The notes beneath the pieces are model-generated. The model had not been told where the DNA came from, ran no database searches, and saw only the letters and a list, made by a program, of their open reading frames with translations. This document shows positions 16,086 to 25,421 of a DNA stretch of 64,000 nucleotides, piece by piece. The stretch comes from Ensifer sp. IC3342. Its GTDB lineage: Bacteria; Pseudomonadota; Alphaproteobacteria; Rhizobiales; Rhizobiaceae. The position numbers were made by a program, and so were the translations under genes. The stretch covers positions 1,653,111 to 1,717,110 of the forward strand of contig NZ_JADYVE010000001.1 in NCBI RefSeq assembly GCF_020193655.1. Direction: 5' to 3'. Positions within the stretch are counted from its first letter, which is position 1; each line of letters begins with the position of its first letter.

Positions 16086-16697
16086 TCATCGTGCCGCGTC
16101 CTGGGTTTCGTTCAATTGCAGGACCTTCGCTCCCCAAACACCTGCCGACACGGCGGAGATGGAGGCGGGTGCGATATCGAAGCGCGCCCATGCGTCAGTC
16201 GATAGGCCGAGCACTTGGCAGATCAGGGCCTTGATGACGTCGGCGTGGCTCACGAATACGATCTTTCCGCCGCCGCTGCTCTGCGGGCACAGCGTTTCGA
16301 CAAGCGCCATGATCCGTTGCTGGACGTCCAGCATGGTCTCGCCGCTAGGCGCGCGCACCAGGCTCCGTGTGCAATTCCATTGGCGCCAGAGCGGGTCCGA
16401 GTTGAGGACTTCGAAAGTCTTGCCTGACCAACTGCCGAAGTCGACCTCGTCCAGCGCATCGACCGTCTTAACCTCGCTGAGCCCCGAGATGGCAGCGATG
16501 GCGGCGGCCGTCTCCTGCGTGCGTTTGCGGGGGCTGGCATAGATCGCGGCGATGTCCTCGCGCGCGAGACGCGCTGCCAGGCGCGTCGCCTGTTCGCGGC
16601 CGGCGCTGCCGAGCGGAACGTCGGCCGATCGTCCCGCGAGAAAGCTGCCAACGCTGTCGTGCGCGGCGTGCCGCACCAGCAGAAACGTGGTGGTCAC
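16086..16697 (-). CDS. Histidine phosphatase superfamily protein
   Basis: A 203-residue phosphoglycerate-mutase-like phosphatase. The catalytic His is in LVRHAAHD near the N-terminus (RHA rather than the usual RHG). The second half of the site is [12 protein letters not shown], with [11 protein letters not shown] and [11 protein letters not shown] in between, all in family order. The start is GTG 16697, whose GTGA overlaps the stop of the inositol-3-phosphate synthase gene. Tight coupling suggests it may dephosphorylate inositol 1-phosphate or another sugar phosphate of the pathway. That is inference from position. Confidence 0.8.
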   Translation of the reverse strand: MTTTFLLVRHAAHDSVGSFLAGRSADVPLGSAGREQATRLAARLAREDIAAIYASPRKRTQETAAAIAAISGLSEVKTVDALDEVDFGSWSGKTFEVLNSDPLWRQWNCTRSLVRAPSGETMLDVQQRIMALVETLCPQSSGGGKIVFVSHADVIKALICQVLGLSTDAWARFDIAPASISAVSAGVWGAKVLQLNETQDAAR

Positions 16698-17797
16698 TCT
16701 GCCGCCCCCAGCAGTGCGTCGGTATCGCCGTCGATGAACTCCTCCAGCCGCTTGCGCGCCTCGGCATCGGTGAATTGCTGTGGCGGAGACTTCATGAAGT
16801 AGCTCGACGGCGCAATCAACGGACCTCTGATGTCGCGGTCGATGGCCAGTTTCGCGCACCGGATCGCATCGATGACTACACCAGCCGAATTGGGTGAATC
16901 CCACACCTCGAGCTTCAGTTCGACGTTGAGGGGGACGTTGCCGAATGTCGTACCTTCGACGCGGATGTAGGCGAACTTGCGGTCGGCAAGCCAAGGCACG
17001 TGGTCGCTGGGCCCTATATGAATGTCGTTTGCGGCCAATGGAATGTCCATCTGGCTGACGACCGATTGCGTCTTGGAAATCTTCTTCGATTCCAACCGTT
17101 CGCGCTCCAGCATGTTGAGAAAGTCGGTATTGCCGCCAAAATTCAGCTGATAGGTTCGGTCGATGCGCACCCCCCGGTCGCGAAAGAGATTAGCGAGCAG
17201 CCGGTGCACGATGGTTGCGCCGACCTGGCTCTTTATGTCGTCGCCAATGAGCGGCAGACCGCGCTCGGCGAATCTGCGCTGCCACGACCGGTCGGAGGCG
17301 ATGAATACGGGAATGCAGTTGACAAAACCGCAGCCAGCGGCGAGCGCCTGTTCCGCATACCAGCGCGTCGCAACCTCGGAGCCAACTGGGAGGTAGGAGA
17401 CCAGGACGTCCGTTTCAGTCTGCCGCAAAACCTCCGCGACGTCAGCCTCCGGCGCGTCGGATTCCTCGATTTCTTCACGCAGATACCTCCCGATGCCGTC
17501 GAGTGTTCTGCCGCGTTGGACAACGATGCCGCTGGCAGCGACATCGGCGAAGCGGAAGGTGTTGTTTGGAGGAGCGTAGATGGCATCTGCCACGTCACGT
17601 CCGACCTTTGCGGCGGCAACATCAAAAGCAGCGGAAACTTCGATGTCATGGACGTGGTACCCGCCAAGGCTGACATGCATCAGTCCCGGAACGGGTTCAT
17701 CTTCCTTCGCCCCGCGATAAAACGTCAGCCCCTGAATGAGGGAGGACGCGCAGTTCCCGATTCCCACCAGCCCAACCCGAATTGATTTCGATCGCAT
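16694..17797 (-). CDS. ino1: Inositol-3-phosphate synthase
   Basis: A 367-residue protein of the bacterial/archaeal myo-inositol-1-phosphate synthase type, which converts glucose 6-phosphate to inositol phosphate using NAD. It shows the N-terminal NAD motif [15 protein letters not shown], the core [26 protein letters not shown] and [10 protein letters not shown] (catalytic lysines), and [18 protein letters not shown]. It is first in an operon with the histidine phosphatase and the glycosidase, with an EcfG-type promoter at 17837-17861. It is the likely source of inositol for the surrounding glycoconjugate cluster. Confidence 0.9.
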   Translation of the reverse strand: MRSKSIRVGLVGIGNCASSLIQGLTFYRGAKEDEPVPGLMHVSLGGYHVHDIEVSAAFDVAAAKVGRDVADAIYAPPNNTFRFADVAASGIVVQRGRTLDGIGRYLREEIEESDAPEADVAEVLRQTETDVLVSYLPVGSEVATRWYAEQALAAGCGFVNCIPVFIASDRSWQRRFAERGLPLIGDDIKSQVGATIVHRLLANLFRDRGVRIDRTYQLNFGGNTDFLNMLERERLESKKISKTQSVVSQMDIPLAANDIHIGPSDHVPWLADRKFAYIRVEGTTFGNVPLNVELKLEVWDSPNSAGVVIDAIRCAKLAIDRDIRGPLIAPSSYFMKSPPQQFTDAEARKRLEEFIDGDTDALLGAAE

Positions 17798-17836
17798 CTG
17801 TCCACTACTCCTGGGCAGTATCTACAATGCTGGCCA

Positions 17837-17861
17837 AACCAGCGCGCGACGGAATGGTTCC
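17837..17861 (-). promoter_or_regulatory. EcfG/RpoE2-type promoter of the inositol-phosphate synthase operon
   Basis: Minus strand GGAAC (17861-17857), 17 bases, GTT (17839-17837). It is 39 bases from the ATG at 17797. Confidence 0.8.
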
Positions 17862-17926
17862 TTCTCCGTTTCTTGTGTGCTGCGGATCGAATCCAGTCGC
17901 AGCGCGTTGAAGACGAATGTGAAGCA

Positions 17927-19690
17927 ATGGACGGAGCGATGCTGGTATTCGGTACCGTCACGCGTTTGGAACGCGCCGACGCTTTGTGCGCGGCTATCGC
18001 CGCACAGTTGCACGCACTCGAACATCAGCCGCCGGGGATCGAGCGCCATGCCGCGCTCGTCCGGATCCTGCTCAAGGCCGGCGAACTCGTGCAGGGATTG
18101 TCGGACGCCGAGTTCGAAAAAATGACGGCCGATGACATCTCCGCGCGGCGCGACATCGGCAGCCTCCTTCTCATCGACCTGGCACGGCTCGTCCTCCGGT
18201 CCTGGCGTCAGGGACTGGGGGGTCCCCTGGCGGTACCGGCGCGTGTCACGGCACTGCTAGTTCACCTGCGGGTACCGTGTTCACTTTGCGTCAGCGAGGC
18301 GGAAGGCTACAGCTTTTACGGTCTCTATCCGGAAAGTTACGCCGAAGCTGCGATGCGCTCCGGGCTTGCGGCAAACACGACCGTGATCGGCATACGAAGC
18401 ATCGGAACGAGCCTCTCCGCAATGGTCGCCGCCGCCATCGGTGCCGCCGGGCCGGTCACACTTCGGCCGACGGGCTCACCTTTCCGGAAGCGCATTGCTG
18501 TCGCGCCACGGCTTTCGCACCGGCTGCTACGCGATCCGACGGTGCGTTTTGCGATTGTCGACGAGGGGCCAGGTCTTTCCGGCAGTTCGTTTGGAAGCGT
18601 CGCGGACTGGCTTGAGGGCCATGGCGTGGGGGACAGACGCATTCACTTCTTCCCCGGACACAAGGGAGGCCTTGGGACGGAATCCAGCAGCTGCCACCGG
18701 AAGCGCTGGGCCGCAAGTCCTCGTCATGTGCTCGACGTGGATGATCTCCTCTTCGACGGCCACCAAAGTCTCGCCTCATGGGTCAGTGAGCTTATCGGTC
18801 CGCTCGAGAGGCCGCTCGAAGACATTTCCGCGGGCGCATGGCGGAAGGCGCTTCGTGACGATCACCATGCCTGGCCTCCGGTCGACCGCAGATTCGAACG
18901 CAGAAAATTCCTTGCCCACACAGCCGATGACACATGGCTCGTGAAATTTGCCGGGCTTGGCGACGTGGGCCAGCGCAAGCTGCTCAAGGCACGTCTCCTG
19001 GCGGAGGCGGGCTTCACGCCTCCGGTCGCAGGATTGTGTCACGGCTTCCTCGTCGAGAAGTGGATAGCGGGGCGACCCCTCGCGCCAAGCGAGTTGCGTC
19101 AGACGACATTCCTCGAGCACCTCGGGCGGTATCTCGTCTTTCGGGTACGCCGCCTGCCGCCGCTGCCTACATCTGGAGCGTTGCTTTCGAACCTGTACGA
19201 GATGGCGACGGTGAATACCGCTGAGGCTCTGGGCATGGCGGCGGCATTGCGGCTGAAGGTCCTGCTCGGCAACGCTGAGCGCTATCAGCGCTTCCTGCAG
19301 CCAGTCGACACCGACAATCGCTTGCATCGCTGGGAATGGCTTGCGGGAGGCGAACGGGGCTTTCTCAAGACCGACGCGCTCGATCATAGCGCCGCCCACG
19401 ACCTGATCGGCCGTCAGGACATCGCCTGGGACCTTGCAGGGGCGGGCGTCGAGTTCGGGCTATCGACGCAGCAATCGGCCTATTTGCGCGCTGTCGTGTC
19501 CGAAGGATGTCCGCGCGCCTTGAACCCGGACCTCCAGGCTGTCCTCGAGCTCTGCTATCTGGCGTTTCAGCTTGGCCTGTGGGTTTCGGCGAAGGCGGCA
19601 GCGTCTGCAGAGGAAGTTCCTCGGCTGGAGGCGACCGCCTCACGCTACCAGAAACTTCTGCTGCGCCGCATAGAAGGCGACGGCTCGTGA
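17927..19690 (+). CDS. Phosphoribosyltransferase-like / kinase-like fusion protein
   Basis: A 587-residue protein with two recognisable halves. The first has phosphoribosyltransferase features: VIGIRSIGTSLSAM (about 155-168) and the pyrophosphate-sugar loop VDEGPGLSGSS at 211-221. The second, from about residue 320, resembles small-molecule kinases of the aminoglycoside phosphotransferase fold: TWLVKFAGLGD with a candidate ATP-binding Lys, VEKWIAGRPL as hinge, and HDLIGRQDIAWDLAGA (from about 491) as the metal-binding segment. It could activate or transfer a phospho-sugar in the adjoining pathway. The start is uncertain (ATG 17927 chosen); no exact EcfG box was seen upstream. Confidence 0.7.
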   Translation: MDGAMLVFGTVTRLERADALCAAIAAQLHALEHQPPGIERHAALVRILLKAGELVQGLSDAEFEKMTADDISARRDIGSLLLIDLARLVLRSWRQGLGGPLAVPARVTALLVHLRVPCSLCVSEAEGYSFYGLYPESYAEAAMRSGLAANTTVIGIRSIGTSLSAMVAAAIGAAGPVTLRPTGSPFRKRIAVAPRLSHRLLRDPTVRFAIVDEGPGLSGSSFGSVADWLEGHGVGDRRIHFFPGHKGGLGTESSSCHRKRWAASPRHVLDVDDLLFDGHQSLASWVSELIGPLERPLEDISAGAWRKALRDDHHAWPPVDRRFERRKFLAHTADDTWLVKFAGLGDVGQRKLLKARLLAEAGFTPPVAGLCHGFLVEKWIAGRPLAPSELRQTTFLEHLGRYLVFRVRRLPPLPTSGALLSNLYEMATVNTAEALGMAAALRLKVLLGNAERYQRFLQPVDTDNRLHRWEWLAGGERGFLKTDALDHSAAHDLIGRQDIAWDLAGAGVEFGLSTQQSAYLRAVVSEGCPRALNPDLQAVLELCYLAFQLGLWVSAKAAASAEEVPRLEATASRYQKLLLRRIEGDGS

Positions 19691-19716
19691 TCAGGCCGTC
19701 CGAGGACGCGTGCCGT

Positions 19717-20742
19717 CTATCGCCCATAAATTCTGTCGAGGACATCCGCCACCGCCACCAGGCGATCGTTTTCGGGATCGAAACGCTCCCCTGCGGCCAG
19801 GCGCTTCGCCCAGGACGCTGCGGCGCGTCCGCCCCAGGCGTCGGGAGGAAGCGCCAGCACCTGCCGTTGTGTCCCGCAGTACCGTTCGGCCTCAAAATCG
19901 AGATAGGATCCGTTTACGTTCCTAAAGCTGGCGCCACCTCCGGTGCCGTGAAAGTCAGCGGCAATCACCGCATCGCATCCAGCCTGCAAATGCCACGAGC
20001 ATGCGATACGGGCGACAACGCCATTCGTCAATTCGAGGGTCGCGACGGCATAGTCCTCGACCTCGTCGCTGTCGCGGCGGACTGGAGCGCCTTTGCACAT
20101 CAACCGACTTTCGATCGAAACGACGGCCGGGAACCCTAAAACCCAAAGGAGGAGATCGACGAGGTGCACGCCGAGGTCGATGACGCAGCCGCCACCTGAA
20201 AGCGCCTTGTCGTAGAACCACGGTTTGCTTGGCCCATAGGCGTTATGAAAGGTGAGATCCACCGCGAACACGGTGCCGAGTTCGCCTGCGGCGATCAAGT
20301 TGCGGATCTGTTGCATCCCATCGGTGTGACGGTAAGAGAGGTCCACATCCAATAGCTGGTCGACGCGCCGAGCCGCGTCGACGACCGCCGCGGCCTCATC
20401 GCGCGTGCGGCCGAGCGGCTTTTGGCAAAAAACCGCCACGCCTTGCTCGAGAGCTACGATCGACTGGGCAGCGTGGAGCGCGCTTGGCGACGCGATGACG
20501 ATGCCGTCCAGCTGCTGGTCGAGTAAGGTCTCGAACGAACTCACGACTGCGGCGTCGGGCGTTAACTCGCGTGCCGCCGCGGCCATTTCCGGTGAGGGGT
20601 CGAAAATCGCGGCGGTTTTGACCGTTCCAGAGTCGACGATGGCCCTCATGCGATGGAGACCGATTCGTCCGACTCCGAGGAAGCCGACGCGAGGCCGCCT
20701 GGCGACATTTCGAGGCATTGCAAGCGGCGTCGCGTCATTCAT
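19717..20742 (-). CDS. Gfo/Idh/MocA-family NAD(P)-dependent oxidoreductase
   Basis: A 341-residue sugar or inositol dehydrogenase-like protein. It has the Rossmann motif GFLGVGRIGLHR, a catalytic Lys in FCQKPLGRT (the EKP motif with Gln in place of Glu), and the catalytic His region GGCVIDLGVHLVDLL. Relatives oxidise myo-inositol, glucose or sugar nucleotides. With inositol-phosphate synthase nearby, an inositol derivative is a plausible substrate. Its ATG overlaps the end of the upstream dehydrogenase gene by 8 bases, so the two are an operon under the promoter at 21847-21871. Confidence 0.85.
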   Translation of the reverse strand: MNDATPLAMPRNVARRPRVGFLGVGRIGLHRMRAIVDSGTVKTAAIFDPSPEMAAAARELTPDAAVVSSFETLLDQQLDGIVIASPSALHAAQSIVALEQGVAVFCQKPLGRTRDEAAAVVDAARRVDQLLDVDLSYRHTDGMQQIRNLIAAGELGTVFAVDLTFHNAYGPSKPWFYDKALSGGGCVIDLGVHLVDLLLWVLGFPAVVSIESRLMCKGAPVRRDSDEVEDYAVATLELTNGVVARIACSWHLQAGCDAVIAADFHGTGGGASFRNVNGSYLDFEAERYCGTQRQVLALPPDAWGGRAAASWAKRLAAGERFDPENDRLVAVADVLDRIYGR

Positions 20743-21727
20743 CGTAAATCACCAGCGACTTGATGAAACCTTCTGGCCGGTCGCGTGTCATGTCCAGCGC
20801 CGCGCCGAGCTGTTCGAGCGGAAATCTGTGCGTATAGAGCCATGAGGGCGACATTCGCCCCGCGGCCGTGGCCGCGATCGCCTCGTGGATGCCGCGTATG
20901 TATACGGCGGGATCACGCTCGTGGGCATTGATCACATCGAGGCCGCGCCAGTTCCAAAGCTGCATGTTGACCTGCCGCGGGCCGTCCTGGTGATAGCCTG
21001 CAATGATAAGCCGCCCCCGCTCCTTTGTCAGTTCTCCTGCAAGATCGAGCGGCCATTGTTTGCCGACGGCTTCGATAACGCAGTCGCAGAAGCTACCAGA
21101 GGTCAGTTCCTTCACCTCTTCGATAATCCGCCAATGATGGTCCATGGCAACTATATGGCCTGCGCCGGCGCGTTCGGCCGAAGCAAGCGATGAAGGTCTG
21201 CGCGAGATGGCAATGACTTGCGCGCCTGCAGCGCTTGCGAGTTCGGTCAGAAGAATTCCGAGAAAGCCGATACCCACGATCGCCACGGTCTCCCCCGGCT
21301 TGATCGCGCTGCGCCGGAAGATGTTGAAGGCACATCCGAGCGGTTCGCCAGGAAAGGGCTGGTTCGCAAGCGCTGCGGGCAACGCGGCGACGGCTGTCTG
21401 GTCCGCAATGTCGTGCGTTGCATAGGCATGATAAGAGAGTGCCGCGACGCGATCACCTGTTGCAAAGCCATGCACATCCTCGCCGACGGCGTCGATTATT
21501 CCCCAGCCTTCATGGCCGAGTGCCCCTGGTTCCGTCGGGAACTCCATCCAATCCGGGCCTGCCCAGGGGACGAGGTTGGAGGCGCAGACGCCGCAGCCTT
21601 CAAGTCTGATGCGAACTTGGCCGCGCCCCGGATGGGGCAGTGGCAGGGTTTCGATATGCAGTTCACCTGGCCCGGTGAGGACTGCGGCGGACATCGTATC
21701 CGCCCGCTGGGGTGCTGTTATGTTCAT
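20735..21727 (-). CDS. Zinc-type medium-chain dehydrogenase
   Basis: A 330-residue MDR dehydrogenase. GCGVCASNL carries the catalytic Cys, GHEGWG supplies His-Glu, and VGIGFLGIL is the cofactor motif. The four-cysteine structural zinc loop is absent, as in several sugar and threonine dehydrogenase relatives (bacteriochlorophyllide or NDP-sugar oxidising types). ATG 21727 is supported by GGGAGG about 7 bases upstream. It is coupled to the following Gfo/Idh gene; together they could perform a two-step oxidation/reduction of a sugar or inositol. Confidence 0.8.
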   Translation of the reverse strand: MNITAPQRADTMSAAVLTGPGELHIETLPLPHPGRGQVRIRLEGCGVCASNLVPWAGPDWMEFPTEPGALGHEGWGIIDAVGEDVHGFATGDRVAALSYHAYATHDIADQTAVAALPAALANQPFPGEPLGCAFNIFRRSAIKPGETVAIVGIGFLGILLTELASAAGAQVIAISRRPSSLASAERAGAGHIVAMDHHWRIIEEVKELTSGSFCDCVIEAVGKQWPLDLAGELTKERGRLIIAGYHQDGPRQVNMQLWNWRGLDVINAHERDPAVYIRGIHEAIAATAAGRMSPSWLYTHRFPLEQLGAALDMTRDRPEGFIKSLVIYDE

Positions 21728-21846
21728 GCCGTTGCCTCCCGCCGTCGAGACCAATCCGCAGCTCGGGCGCGACGTAGAAGCCGCAAGAGCCGATCGCGTA
21801 CTCGTCGAGGCAAACTGCAAACGACGCCCGCTGCCTTCGCGCACTT

Positions 21847-21871
21847 AACTTGATGTTGCGGCTTTTGTTCC
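21847..21871 (-). promoter_or_regulatory. EcfG/RpoE2-type promoter of the dehydrogenase pair
   Basis: Minus strand GGAAC (21871-21867), 17 bases, GTT (21849-21847). It is about 120 bases from the ATG at 21727 and back to back with the box at 21890-21914. Confidence 0.8.
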
Positions 21872-21889
21872 GATGCCCTCATTTCGCGC

Positions 21890-21914
21890 GGAACTCTCGC
21901 GCGAAAGTGAGGTT
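21890..21914 (+). promoter_or_regulatory. EcfG/RpoE2-type promoter of the main glycoconjugate operon
   Basis: GGAAC 21890-21894, 17 bases, GTT 21912-21914. It lies 131 bases upstream of the ATG at 22046 and would serve the eight tightly spaced genes to 30580. The rest of 21728-22045 holds no gene. Confidence 0.8.
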
Positions 21915-22045
21915 TGTACCTTCAGCGGGCGATGCCGCACGGCAGGGATCAAAGAAGAAGAAGAAGTCATGGATGAAGGAACATTTGCTACCGAGGCTTG
22001 TTGGAGCTTTGTCACTATTCCCCAAGGAACGTCGTCAGGTACGTC

Positions 22046-23152
22046 ATGACAAAGATTCTTGTTACCGGCGGATGCGGCTTCATAGGCCGGCATGTGGTCG
22101 AGGAACTCCTCTCAAGGAACTACAGCGTGCGCGTGTTAGACGTGCTCAATGAGCAGGTTCACGCGGATGCACAGGTCACGTTGCCACCGGACGTGGACTT
22201 ACGACGGGCGGACGTTCGCGATGCAGACGCGGTAAGAAACGCGCTCATGGACGTCGACTGCGTTGTCCATCTTGCAGCTGAGGTCGGGGTCGGTCAGTCG
22301 ATGTATGAGATCGCCCGCTACGTGGGCGTCAACGACTTCGGAACGGCCGTCCTGCTGGAGGCGATCATCGGCATGCCGATCCGACGTATCGTCGTCGCTT
22401 CGTCGATGAGCGTCTATGGCGAAGGACTCTACGAGACGATGACAGGTGACCGCTGTGCTCGAGCCAGACGGTTTCCTGCCGCTATCAGGACAGGTTCATG
22501 GGATCCGACCGGACCCGACGGGGAGCGTCTCAAGCCGGTTCCGACGGATGAGCAGAAGCCGGTCGATCTCGCGTCCATCTACGCGCTCACGAAGTATGCG
22601 CAGGAACGCCAGGTGCTGATTTTCGGAGAGGCTTATGGCGTGGAGGCAGTGGCGCTTCGCCTGTTCAACGTCTACGGCGCCGGTCAGGCGCTTTCCAACC
22701 CTTATACCGGCGTGCTTGCCAACTTCGCCTCGCGGCTTGCCAACGGACAATCGCCAATGGTGTTCGAAGATGGCAGACAAAGGCGGGATTTCGTTCACGT
22801 CCGCGATGTAGCGAGAGCCTTTCGGTTAGCGCTCGAGCAGCCGCCGGCCGCCGGCCACGTCATCAATGTCGGCAGCGGTCAGGCCTATGCCATCGCCGAT
22901 GTTGCTTTGCTGCTCGCCGATGCGATGGGAGTACCCGAGCTCAAGCCGGAGATCATGAACAAGGCTCGCTCGGGGGATATCCGCAACTGTTTCGCCGACA
23001 TTACCGCGGCACGGGATCTGCTCGCTTTCGAACCCGCGCATCAACTCGAAAATTCGCTCCCCGATTTCGCGCAATGGGTCGCTTGTGTCGGCGCGATCGA
23101 CCGGGGCCCCGAGATGAAGCGGCACCTGGAAGCCCGGGGGTTGGTGCTATGA
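22046..23152 (+). CDS. NAD-dependent epimerase/dehydratase (nucleotide-sugar epimerase)
   Basis: A 368-residue extended SDR. TGGCGFIGRHV binds NAD, VASSMSVYGEG carries the catalytic Ser region, and YALTK is the YxxxK pair. RLFNVYGAGQ and DFVHVRDVARAF are family hallmarks of UDP-glucose 4-epimerase-like enzymes acting on nucleotide sugars. ATG 22046 has AGGT about 6 bases upstream. It is the first gene of a run of overlapping genes (ATGA with the next), so it starts the operon controlled from 21890-21914. Confidence 0.85.
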   Translation: MTKILVTGGCGFIGRHVVEELLSRNYSVRVLDVLNEQVHADAQVTLPPDVDLRRADVRDADAVRNALMDVDCVVHLAAEVGVGQSMYEIARYVGVNDFGTAVLLEAIIGMPIRRIVVASSMSVYGEGLYETMTGDRCARARRFPAAIRTGSWDPTGPDGERLKPVPTDEQKPVDLASIYALTKYAQERQVLIFGEAYGVEAVALRLFNVYGAGQALSNPYTGVLANFASRLANGQSPMVFEDGRQRRDFVHVRDVARAFRLALEQPPAAGHVINVGSGQAYAIADVALLLADAMGVPELKPEIMNKARSGDIRNCFADITAARDLLAFEPAHQLENSLPDFAQWVACVGAIDRGPEMKRHLEARGLVL

Positions 23153-24270
23153 GCACGGGTTCTCAGAGCAGGCGTGCTCGCTTGGCCGCACCCGCCCTTT
23201 CCAGGAAAACGGCAGTAATCGTCGTGGTGGGCGGCAGCGGTTTTGTCGGCTGCAATCTCGCTGACAGTTTCCTCCGGGACGGCGAGGAAGTGATCGTTCT
23301 CGACAATCTCAGTCGCGCCGGCGTCGAGCGAAACCTCGAATGGTTGGTGGACAATCACCGCGGCGCCGTCCATCCCGTGCTCGCCGATATTCGCGAATTC
23401 ACCGCAATAGAGCCGGTCTTCAAGGATGCCAAGGCTGTCTTTCATCTGGCGGCGCAGACGGCCGTGACGACCAGCCTTCAGCGGCCCATCGACGATTTCG
23501 AGACGAACGCGCGCGGCACGCTCAATGTGCTCGAAGCCGCACGCATGGCCGGGTGCCAAGCGCCTGTCATTTTCGCCAGCAGCAACAAGGTATATGGCGT
23601 GCTGGCGCAACTGCGGCTGAACGAGGTCGGGAAACAACACCTGCCCACCGACGAAGCGGTGCGCAACCATGGCGTCAGCGAGGCGCAACCGCTCGACTTT
23701 TGCACTCCCTATGGTTGTTCGAAAGGTGTGGCGGACCAATACGTGCTAGACTACGCAAGGTCGTTTGGACTTCCGACGGCCGTGCTCCGGATGAGTTGCA
23801 TCTACGGCCCAAGGCAGTTCGGCACTGAGGATCAGGGATGGGTCGCGCATTTCCTCATTCGCGCACTCGCGGGCGAGACGATATCGATCTATGGCGATGG
23901 AAAGCAGGTCCGTGACATCCTCCATGTCAGAGATGCAGTCGCCGCCTACCGAGCAGTTCTCAAATCAATCGATCGTTTCAGTGGGCGCGCCTTCAATCTC
24001 GGCGGCGGGCCTGAGAATGCCGTCAGCATCTCGCAGGTCCTTGGCGAGATCGAGCTCCTGGTGGGCCGTCCACTCTCGACAGAGGAGCACGACTGGCGGG
24101 CGGGTGACCAACTGTTTTTCGTTGCCGATACGCGCGCGCTCGCCGATGCGGTCGGCTGGAAGGCTCGCACGGCATGGCGCGAGGGACTGCGCGATCTGCA
24201 CGACTGGCTTCTGAAAGATTGGGGCGGGGTTCACAGGGCCCGCCATCAAACGAAGAGGATCACCGCATGA
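23149..24270 (+). CDS. NAD-dependent epimerase (CDP-paratose/tyvelose 2-epimerase-like)
   Basis: A 373-residue extended SDR. After a polar N-terminal tail it has VVGGSGFVGCNLADSF, AAQTAVTTS, ASSNKVYG and YGCSK (YxxxK), then CIYGPRQFGTEDQGW. The NKVYG and GTEDQGW phrases resemble CDP-tyvelose/paratose 2-epimerases more than 4-epimerases; the substrate is not proven. The start ATG 23149 overlaps the upstream stop by 4 bases, and its own stop overlaps the next start the same way. Confidence 0.8.
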   Translation: MSTGSQSRRARLAAPALSRKTAVIVVVGGSGFVGCNLADSFLRDGEEVIVLDNLSRAGVERNLEWLVDNHRGAVHPVLADIREFTAIEPVFKDAKAVFHLAAQTAVTTSLQRPIDDFETNARGTLNVLEAARMAGCQAPVIFASSNKVYGVLAQLRLNEVGKQHLPTDEAVRNHGVSEAQPLDFCTPYGCSKGVADQYVLDYARSFGLPTAVLRMSCIYGPRQFGTEDQGWVAHFLIRALAGETISIYGDGKQVRDILHVRDAVAAYRAVLKSIDRFSGRAFNLGGGPENAVSISQVLGEIELLVGRPLSTEEHDWRAGDQLFFVADTRALADAVGWKARTAWREGLRDLHDWLLKDWGGVHRARHQTKRITA

Positions 24271-25418
24271 GCGATCGCGCCGGTTCCGCCCTTCGCGCTC
24301 TCGATCATGACGGCACCCGAGGTCGGCTGCCGCGGCGGATCATCATGAGTGTCGATGCGGTGGGCGGTGTATGGCGTTATGCGATGGATCTCGCCGACGC
24401 CATTCGAGCTGCCGGCGTGGAAACGCTTTTTGTCGGCTTCGGCCCAGAGCCTCCCGCGCATCAGCGGGCCGAGGCTGCGCGTATCGGCACGCTCGAATGG
24501 TTTGCTGCGCCGCTCGACTGGATGGCCGGCGAAGAAAGTGAGCTCGATGTGGTGGCGGACCTCCTGACCGAACTTTCGCTCAGACATTCGGTCGATATGC
24601 TGCACCTGAATCTGCCGTCGCAGGCAGCTGGTTTCCCCGCGCAAATGCCTGTCGTCGTGGTCTCGCATTCGTGCGTTGCCACCTGGTTCGAAGCTGTACG
24701 TGCTTCTGGCTTGCCGCGGGAGTGGCTCTGGCAGAAGCGGCTGAACCGGCTGGGCTTCGACCGCGCCGACGTGGTTCTCGCCCCGAGCTCAAGCCATGCT
24801 GCGGGGCTCGTGCGCTGCTATGGCCGGATCGACAATCTCAAGGTCGTCCATAATGGCAGCCGAAACTCGCGTCCTGCCATGCCCAAGGAGAATATCGTTT
24901 TTGCCGCGGGCCGGTGGTGGGATGAGGGCAAAAACGGGGCGGTGCTGGACCAGGCGGCCGCGCATATCCGCTGGCCGGTGCTCATGGCCGGGGCATGCGA
25001 TGGCCCAAACCGCGAGCGTTTAGCGATCCAACACGCCGATCCTAAAGGGGAACTCAGTCACGATCGGGCGCTGGCGCAGATATCGAAAGCCGCGATCGTC
25101 GTCTCGCCGTCGATTTACGAACCGTTCGGACTCGTTGCACTGGAGGCCGCGTGCGCCGGCGCAGCCTTAGTCCTCGCTGACATCGACACCTATCGCGAGC
25201 TTTGGGACGGTACGGCCCTGTTTGCCGATCCCGGCGATCCCGTCGCCTTCGCGAACGCCGTCAACGCTTTGACGGAGGATGCGGAACTGAGAGCCGAACT
25301 CGGGCAGCGGGCACGGTCGCGGTCTAGCGAATTTTCCATCGAAGCCCAGCGCGACGCGGTGCTTGCCGCCTACCGGCAAGCCATGCGCAGGTCTCCTCGA
25401 TTGACGGCTGCGGAGTGA
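24267..25418 (+). CDS. Glycosyltransferase family 4-like protein
   Basis: A 383-residue GT-B retaining glycosyltransferase. It has the glycine-rich acceptor start (SVDAVGGVWRYAMDLA), the hinge VVHNGSRN, and the donor-binding EX7E motif in SIYEPFGLVALEAACAG. It transfers a sugar from a nucleotide donor in the cytoplasm. It is the first of four consecutive glycosyltransferase genes, with an ATGA overlap to the epimerase and 3 bases to the next gene. Confidence 0.85.
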   Translation: MSDRAGSALRALDHDGTRGRLPRRIIMSVDAVGGVWRYAMDLADAIRAAGVETLFVGFGPEPPAHQRAEAARIGTLEWFAAPLDWMAGEESELDVVADLLTELSLRHSVDMLHLNLPSQAAGFPAQMPVVVVSHSCVATWFEAVRASGLPREWLWQKRLNRLGFDRADVVLAPSSSHAAGLVRCYGRIDNLKVVHNGSRNSRPAMPKENIVFAAGRWWDEGKNGAVLDQAAAHIRWPVLMAGACDGPNRERLAIQHADPKGELSHDRALAQISKAAIVVSPSIYEPFGLVALEAACAGAALVLADIDTYRELWDGTALFADPGDPVAFANAVNALTEDAELRAELGQRARSRSSEFSIEAQRDAVLAAYRQAMRRSPRLTAAE

Positions 25419-25421
25419 CCG

